Shown: positions 58,195 to 64,000 of the stretch, one piece after another
How the letters are laid out: every line of letters starts with the position of its first letter
How positions within the stretch are numbered: position 1 is the first letter of the stretch
Assembly (NCBI GenBank): GCA_947561585.1
Contig: CANNZV010003231.1
Location: 1-64,000, forward strand
Origin: Caprella mutica
Taxonomy: Eukaryota > Arthropoda > Malacostraca > Amphipoda > Caprellidae
DNA length: 64,000 nt
Direction of reading: 5' to 3'
Program-made: the position numbers and the translations under genes
The notes under the pieces: model-generated
The model's database searches: none
Told to the model about the DNA's origin: nothing
Seen by the model: only the letters and a program-made list of their open reading frames with translations

Positions 58195-58655
58195 GTCATA
58201 ATTTTTACCAAACAGCTTCACAAACTAAATTCTGTCATATCATGAATGGATTGAGGTTTTTCCGGATACAAAATATTTTGTGTTGTAGCCCAGAAATGGA
58301 AATCAAGAGGATTGAGTTCTTACTGAGTGCTGCTGGCCAGACGATCTCAGTGTCTCTTCTGGTAACTCGTCCTTGAAATTTTTCTTCAAGAACTGCTTAG
58401 CCACTCTTGTACAATGAGATGGAGCACCATCTTGCATCCACCAGATTCTGCGTCATGTTTTCCACACTTTGTCTTTCGGCAAAGCCATGTTATAGGAACC
58501 ATTATCAGAGTCACAAGGGCCGTCGTAAGTGATGAATGCTTGGACAATATAATTTTCCGTCCACAATCGCAATAAATATTATTACTTTTTTGTCATTTTA
58601 TAGTTTCATTCGCCAATATCATGTGGATTCTCATCTGCAAATTATGACTCAGCAA
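58195..58655 (-). pseudogene. Mariner-like transposase fragment, broken
   Basis: On the minus strand: ENPHDIGE (about 58620), FITYDGPCDSDNGSYNMALP, then WWMQDGAPSHCTRVAKQFLK (the second catalytic Asp context) at about 58440. A frameshift near 58320 restores NPLDFHFWATTQNILYPEKP, corresponding to the SPDLNPLDF block. Several stops. N-terminal DNA-binding domain not seen. It is a different subtype from the remnant at 22457 (NPLDF versus MTPFD). Confidence 0.72.
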
Positions 58656-58859
58656 TAATTGAGAGGGTGACGAAAAGCGTCTTGAAGTGCGCAAGTCTTT
58701 CCCTACAGAATTCTGGCGACAATTTTCCACACATTTTGTAGATAGCCTTTAGAAGTGTTTTCAATGAGTTTCAAATAAGTTTGTATCACATGAAATGTAA
58801 GTACCAAGCCATATCTTCAAGAAAATATATTTGTTTTTTCTAAATTCTTATTTCAAATA

Positions 58860-59147
58860 TTCCTAGTGGAGGCTCAAATTCTTGCAAAAAGAAAAGAAAA
58901 AACACACTGTATACATCTTTCCATTGCAAATGCATCATCTTTCCTTATGGTGTCTGCACACCAAAAGCAGTTGAGCTCGCAGGCTGTGTTTGAGAAACAC
59001 GGTAATGCATTGAAGCGTTCACACCAAAAGCAGGCGGTTGAGCGGCCAGGCGCGGTTAGCAAAGCTGCTAGTTGTTGGCGTGAGATTCGATCGATTCCTG
59101 CTTGTAACTGCTGCTGTGCAGGCTGCCAGAACAGATGTGCGATCAGT
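58860..59147. repeat. GC-rich repeat (CACACCAAAAGCAG)
   Basis: CACACCAAAAGCAG occurs at about 58967 and 59020 in a GC-rich segment with GAGCGGCCAGGCGCGG. Likely part of a further MITE; overlapping ORFs on both strands have no motif. Confidence 0.4.
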
Positions 59148-59148
59148 C

Positions 59149-60262
59149 AAGGGGCCTTTACACGGTAAGTGCTCAGTGCCACTTTGTGGTGACACTGCTC
59201 CATGCCACGCCCACTTTGCTACTTGCCCCCCCCCTTTTTGGCAAAACTTGGTGGTGACCAAGCTATCGCTCTGAGAGCGAACGCTCACCACAAAGTGCCA
59301 CTGTCTGTCAGTAGCGATTGCCAGACAATCAACAACCCCTTTCATTGGCCTAGTTGAAGAGCACCCATGCCTATGGAAAATAAAATCTAAAGATTATAAA
59401 GATGAAACACTAACAGCGTTAGTGTTTAATAGCATATTAGATGCTAACCACGATACTAAAGTGTCAGTGCCCACCAAAGCACATTCTGCTCGTGTAAAGG
59501 CGCTGAGCTAATTGGTGGGCAGTGTGGTGAAAAAAGTGTGGTGAATAGTAACACTGACCAGTGCTCGTGTAAAGCCCCGTCCAGACGGTCAAATATTTTT
59601 AGAGAAGTGACAAACTTAATGACAAACTAAATGACAAACTTATCGTCAGTTTTCAAGGAGTGTCTACACGGTCAAATTTTCTCGCCAAAAGTTTGAGGTT
59701 CACTGGCGTCAGTTTCGTCAAAATTAATGTTCTATATCGTGAAAAAAAAATGATATAACTTGGTATGTATATTTTTTAAATTTAGAGCAGTAAGAAACCA
59801 GAAAAAATAATTTGTTTTTAATGACAAAATATCGTCTTGAAAAGGATAGTCAAAAGTAGATCATAGAAAACAATTCACAACGTAGGTAGCCTACCTATAA
59901 CTTAGATCTAATACATTCTAATACAACCAAGTATTAAAGAGTCTGTTGTCAGCCATTGTAACTAGATAGATACTAAGTTTGAGAAAATGAGGTTTTTGTA
60001 GGTGTACCTAGCTGTAACAAACTAAAATGACGCGCAAATAAAAAAATATTATTGCCGGAAAGTCAGTGTGTACTTCAAACTTTATCGTCAGCAAATAGTT
60101 TGACAAACTTTTTGCTGACAATATCCAACATGTTGGAATAAAAAAACTGATGAAAAGTTTGACGGTTTGCTGACGCTAGGAAGTTATCGTCATTTAGTTT
60201 GTCATTAAGTTTGTCACTTCTCTGAAAAATTTGACCGTCTGGACGGGGCTTAAAGGCCCCTT
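59149..60262. mobile_element. Outer MITE (AAGGGGCCTTTACACG ends), split by an inner MITE
   Basis: The left end is AAGGGGCCTTTACACGG and the right end, after removing the inner element, is CTCGTGTAAAGGCCCCTTT, its reverse complement. The subterminal AGTGCTCAGTG/CACTGACCAGTG pair agrees. About 440 bp without the insert. Inner pairs such as CACTTTGTGGTGA and TCACCACAAAGTG (59176, 59285) form further hairpins. Confidence 0.85.
59574..60249. mobile_element. Inner MITE (GCCCCGTCCAGACGGTCAAA ends)
   Basis: GCCCCGTCCAGACGGTCAAA, then AGAGAAGTGACAAACTTAATG and ACAAACTTATCGTCAG at left; exact or near-exact reverse complement at right (about 60170-60249), giving arms of about 75 bp. TAAA stands on both sides (59570-59573 and 60251-60254), consistent with a short duplication within the outer MITE end. 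An inner pair CAAACTTTATCGTCAGCAAA and its complements add further hairpin potential. Confidence 0.88.
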
Positions 60263-60773
60263 TAGCAGACTGTTCAGTGTATACAGAGGCGTCGAAAGGA
60301 TAGGTTGTGAACAATCGCTATGGATATTGAGCAGCTAATATCAAGAAGTATTTGAATGCAAAGCTAACAGGCGTTCATCTAAACCGAAACATAGCGACTG
60401 GAACTATATATCAAACCAATGGAGGAAAATTGGACAGATAATGATATGAAATCATAAGATTTTTATATGAAATATATTTTTAATTTCTATTTAACTAAAT
60501 AATTTTTCTTTACCTCTTTATGATTGAATCGGTTTTATATTTTATTTCTGTATATATTTCACAATGATAAATTTATCAATATCAATTTTATTTTATTACG
60601 TTATAGTATATTTTACTTCTATTTTTTTGCTAGAATGTCTAACTGAAATAAATTACCTAATATTATTATTAAGTGAAGCTGGTTATTGGAATTGTCGAAT
60701 GTATCTAGATTCACTCACAAAAAGTATCTAGATACACTTATTAATAAGATTTTTTAAGATACAAATACAATGT
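60263..60773. other. AT-rich stretch
   Basis: No gene or clear repeat recognised. Confidence 0.4.
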
Positions 60774-60782
60774 ACTCTGATT

Positions 60783-61196
60783 GAGGTACGGTCAAGAGCC
60801 CCCCCCCCCCCCCCACGGTCATGAGCTCCCCTAGTTCATAAGCCCACCCGGTGACGAGCCCCCTCCCTGTTTTTTAATCCTTATTTACCTAGTTAAACAA
60901 ATGAAGAACTACTTAGATAGAAATAACTGAGAGTTGCTAATGTAGTTTGTTGTATCCGCTAGTTTGTTTTACTGCACACTTCATGATTGTTTAATGACCT
61001 GGCAGGGGGTTCGGGGGGCGGCACGCCCCCCTATATACATATATTTTATGTCTAATCAGTAATGAACTACAAAAGTGTCAATAAGGATTAAATAATATAG
61101 GTAAATAAGAATTTAAAAACAGGGGGGCTTATAACCTAGGGGGGCTCTTGACCGATGGTGGGGGGGGGGGGTTATGACCTACACCCACTCTGATTT
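60783..61196 (-). mobile_element. MULE-like foldback MITE, copy 2 (9-bp TSD ACTCTGATT)
   Basis: ACTCTGATT at 60774-60782 and 61197-61205 bound the element. Reverse-complemented, it matches the 41550 copy: GGGTGTAGGTCATAA at its start, TTCATTACTGATTAGACATA, the GGGGGGCGTGCCGCCCCCCG-type centre and GGCTCTTGACCGTACC at the end. It carries one extra iteron (GGGCTTATGAACTAGGGGAG) and longer C and G runs than copy 1. Confidence 0.9.
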
Positions 61197-61205
61197 ACCT
61201 ATAAA

Positions 61206-63042
61206 TAAATTTCTATTTATAACCGTATGCAATAGTTTAAACTTTATAAAGAGTTCCGAGTGGAGAAAAATTGCACAAATATTATAAGTAATCCAGTTAA
61301 CTCTGTAATAAAATACTCTTTTCATCAATAATCTAATTACAAAATAATATTATAATAAATCGATCTAAAAAATATAAATATATTTAAATATATAAAAAAT
61401 GTTACATTTCACATAACAATAAACAAAGAAGAAATTCATCAATTCTATAAATAATATTTCTAATTCTAACTAGCTTTTATGAATAGAAAGAGAGCGACCG
61501 CCAGATAAAAACTGCTTCATCAACTTAGAACTGACAAACAGTTTGTCCTTTATCCCCCCCCCCCCCCCTCCCCCCGTTCTCTAACACTTCTTCAAGTACT
61601 GAGCTGTAGGGCGCATTATTGCACAATAACCGGTAAATATGTGTTTACACGTTAATACTTGTCATATTTCTAAACACCGTCTGTACATTGACCCTGCCGC
61701 TTGACTGTGGGTCCAATTTCGGAGCGTCTATATATAGTTAGGCCGCTTGGAATGAGTTGAAAGAATTCGAGTCATTCTATATTTTTTTAATAAATTCCTA
61801 TAGCTATATTCCTTTCTTTTCCTATAATTACTTATTAGTCACATTTATCCTTATATTTGCATTAATTTACTATATGAACACAAATAAATCTGTATCAACA
61901 CTTGACCAAATAAAAATCATAGCATTGAGCAAATAAGTTTCTACTAACTGTTGTTCCTACTAGAAACTTAATTGCACTAGCTATATCTCATAATAAAGAA
62001 TGGTAGTTTCTCTACTTGTAAGAGGAACAGAAAGTGGCACGGCTTCCGGATCTCGAAGTCAGTATGGATTTTCTCGAGGATCTCGTGGCAGAAATACAAG
62101 ATAAATTTCTATTAGTCTCTTATTTAGTACAAACTTTCTCCTAATAATACTGTATTTAAAAAAAAAATTGGAAACATCTTTAGGACCATGGCAGGTTTGC
62201 TGCCACTCCCTGCAATGTGGTATTCTATGAAATTTTATTATAATTTGTTCAACGTTTGTATTTTTTACTTGAGTTAAACAGTCAACCATGCAGTAGTTAT
62301 TTTCAATTCATTTATTCTTCAAAAATATAGCCATGTAGGTATTAGTATTTATTACTTGAAAAAAAAAATGATTTGTTTCTGAATCATTAGATTAGTTTTA
62401 TAATTCAATTTAATTGATAATTCAAATACCGATGATCCAAATAAAATAATTTTTTTTTACCTCAATAGGCAAAAATCATATTTGTGTTATTAAATTTTCG
62501 TTTTACTTCCTTTAGATACCATATTGAAATGTAATCCTGATAACTTCAGTTTTATTTAAATTATAATTGCCATCATAGTCTTTTTTTCAATATTGAAGTA
62601 TGGCTCGTAACTTAAAAAGAACTAATTATTCTTCTGAACTTGCTGTCAAAGTTATAAGAAATGAGGGCATTTCTTTTATTCAGAATATTAGTGAGGAAAG
62701 TTTTATATGGAAACTCTGTTTTCTTTTGTAATATTTGATTGAACTGAAACCTGAAATATCAATATTTATGTTAAATGAGAACCAAAATATACCTGATTTT
62801 CACTAATTAGCTATCCATCTCCTTACCCACCACATTGAAAAGAAGGAATTAGACCAATCGATATCATTATCACTCTTCAAAACAAAATATTGGAGGTAAG
62901 TCTATCATGTATTTTCCATACGTCTCTAAAATTAAATAGATTTATTTAAATTATTTTGAACTTTCAGCTCTACCCTATTTACCAAATCTATTTGTTGAAC
63001 AAAATCTAACTAGTACCTATATTGAATGTTCTTATACCAACA
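61206..63042. other. AT-rich stretch with no recognised gene
   Basis: Holds a C-run at about 61553-61576. A 43-codon ATG frame at 62600-62731 (MARNLKRTNYSSELAVKVIR start) looks polar and protein-like, but is too short to call. Nothing else recognised. Confidence 0.35.
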
Positions 63043-63050
63043 GGCTAACC

Positions 63051-63753
63051 CAGGGGTGGGCAAATGCAGCACTCAGTGCTATTTTGGCACTCAAAACAGC
63101 ACCGCTGCCCACCCGGGAAACGGTGCTTTATTTTCTTCCAAAGAAAATTAATAATTTTTAGCCCTGACTGCTCTATAAATTAAAAGGATAATATAGAAGT
63201 GCATGGTCAACTAATTGTAGAACAGTATATTTGTAATGAATGACCTTGATACTTTGATAGTAAATTTTATCCCTTAATAAGGAATTTTTTGTTTATTGTT
63301 ACAATAGTGCCGGTGTTTGATTTATTTATCTCTGTCTCTTTTTATCAAGATCAGTTAAATTTACATCTTTCATACGCTTGTCTTGGGATATTCAAACACA
63401 GTGGTAAATATTTATGCAATCATTTTTAATAAGTTAGGTAAGTAATTTATCCTGTGAATTTATGAGTTACTTATTATTACTTATGCAAGATAGCTTATTT
63501 TTGTTTTTATTGTGATATTTTCACATGAAGAATTTTTTTTATATCATTTATTAATTCTTTTTAATCCAAATGATAAATCTACTACTAATATTTATGCGCA
63601 AAATATGTACCGTTGTACATGTTCGTACTTCAATTAAATATACCACCTCATTATATAATTACTCAGTATCCCAGCAATTTAGAAAACGAAAAGAAAATTG
63701 GCACTGAGATTCCATCTTTCGGCACTGAAAAACACAATGTGTGCCCACCCCTG
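63051..63753. mobile_element. Non-autonomous hAT MITE (8-bp TSD GGCTAACC)
   Basis: CAGGGGTGGGCAAATGCAGC at the left and TGTGCCCACCCCTG at the right are inverted hAT-style termini. GGCTAACC at 63043-63050 and 63754-63761 is a perfect 8-bp duplication. The interior (703 bp) is AT-rich with no transposase. The subterminal AGCACTCAGTGCTATTTTGG and TTGGCACTGAGA/GGCACTGAAAAAC motifs repeat. The termini differ from those of the 13.9-kb hAT, so a different transposase probably mobilised it. Confidence 0.92.
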
Positions 63754-63776
63754 GGCTAACCTATCTGCACCTAAAC

Positions 63777-64000
63777 TGCGTCCATCGCTTTATTGCAGAT
63801 CACTATTTTGTGAATAATTTTAATAATATTGATCGTACAGTAGTGAAACTTTAGTCACTGCAAGATTGCTTCTATGTAAGTATCTTGCTGAAATATTTTT
63901 TGAATCCATGAGAAAATTGGAAAGTTATGAACATTTATGTATTTTGAAGGCATTTTAACTGTCCATCGCTTTATTGCAGCACTGTGAAAAGGCCAAAAAA
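63777..64000 (+). mobile_element. Second copy of the TGCGTCCATCGC palindromic element (cut by the window edge)
   Basis: Begins TGCGTCCATCGCTTTATTGC and follows the left arm of the 49071 element to the last base, about 95% identical, including the internal second GTCCATCGCTTTATTGCAG. It starts 15 bp beyond the duplication of the hAT MITE. Confidence 0.93.

Noticed and set aside
58866..59345. Overlapping 60-108 codon ORFs on both strands
   Set aside because: They fall in a GC-rich repeat and across a MITE end, with no conserved motif.
1..64000. tRNA or rRNA genes
   Set aside because: B-box-like GGTTCGATAC in the satellite is not accompanied by an A box or cloverleaf; no rRNA-like segment recognised.

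Overview
This is eukaryotic, non-coding-rich, AT-rich DNA built almost entirely of satellites and transposable elements. I see no convincing intact host gene. The elements recognised (BEL/Pao retrotransposon, hAT, P-element/THAP9-like, mariner-like with an SPDLNPLDF-type motif, MULE-like and TTAA-flanked MITEs) are typical of an arthropod. The frequent TAGGTACC-rich minisatellites and low GC suggest a hemipteran insect, perhaps aphid-like, but that assignment is weak. A 23-base run of Ns at 15135-15157 marks a scaffold join.

Layout. 1-11030 is a 39-bp satellite (about 283 monomers) with a 2,617-bp higher-order duplication. 11031-18071 is AT-rich sequence with short minisatellites, a foldback element (13136-15021) and GC-rich hairpin repeats. 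18072-31926 appears to be one very large hAT element of 13,855 bp: matching terminal repeats, a perfect 8-bp target-site duplication (CCCTAGAG), an intact 593-residue BED-finger transposase at 20467-22248 (minus), and inside it a mariner remnant, a 1-kb palindrome, a TAGGTACC-type minisatellite and a 5.2-kb satellite that changes from a 23-bp to a 27-bp unit. 31935-34985 holds hairpins and a solo foldback arm. 34990-39233 (minus) is a decayed BEL/Pao element. 39551-46500 carries a TTAA-flanked MITE, minisatellites, a MULE-like foldback MITE with 9-bp TSD, a promoter-like segment and one spliced-exon-like piece. 47205-51100 is a nest of inverted-repeat elements. 52534-56545 has two hairpin MITEs and a broken P-element-like transposase. 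57564-64000 is a run of MITEs, including a MITE nested in the end of another, a second copy of the MULE-like family, a hAT MITE with perfect 8-bp TSD, and a second copy of the 49-kb palindromic element running off the window.

How the parts relate. The only protein likely to work as written is the hAT transposase. The other coding remnants carry stops and frameshifts. The most unusual signals are (1) satellite cargo inside a TSD-bounded hAT, (2) several foldback families whose arms are made of short iterated units, often with palindromic cores, two of them sharing the terminus CCTAGAACCG, and (3) a MULE-like family with G-run arms and a central GC hairpin. All calls come from reading the sequence by eye; no database search or alignment program was run.
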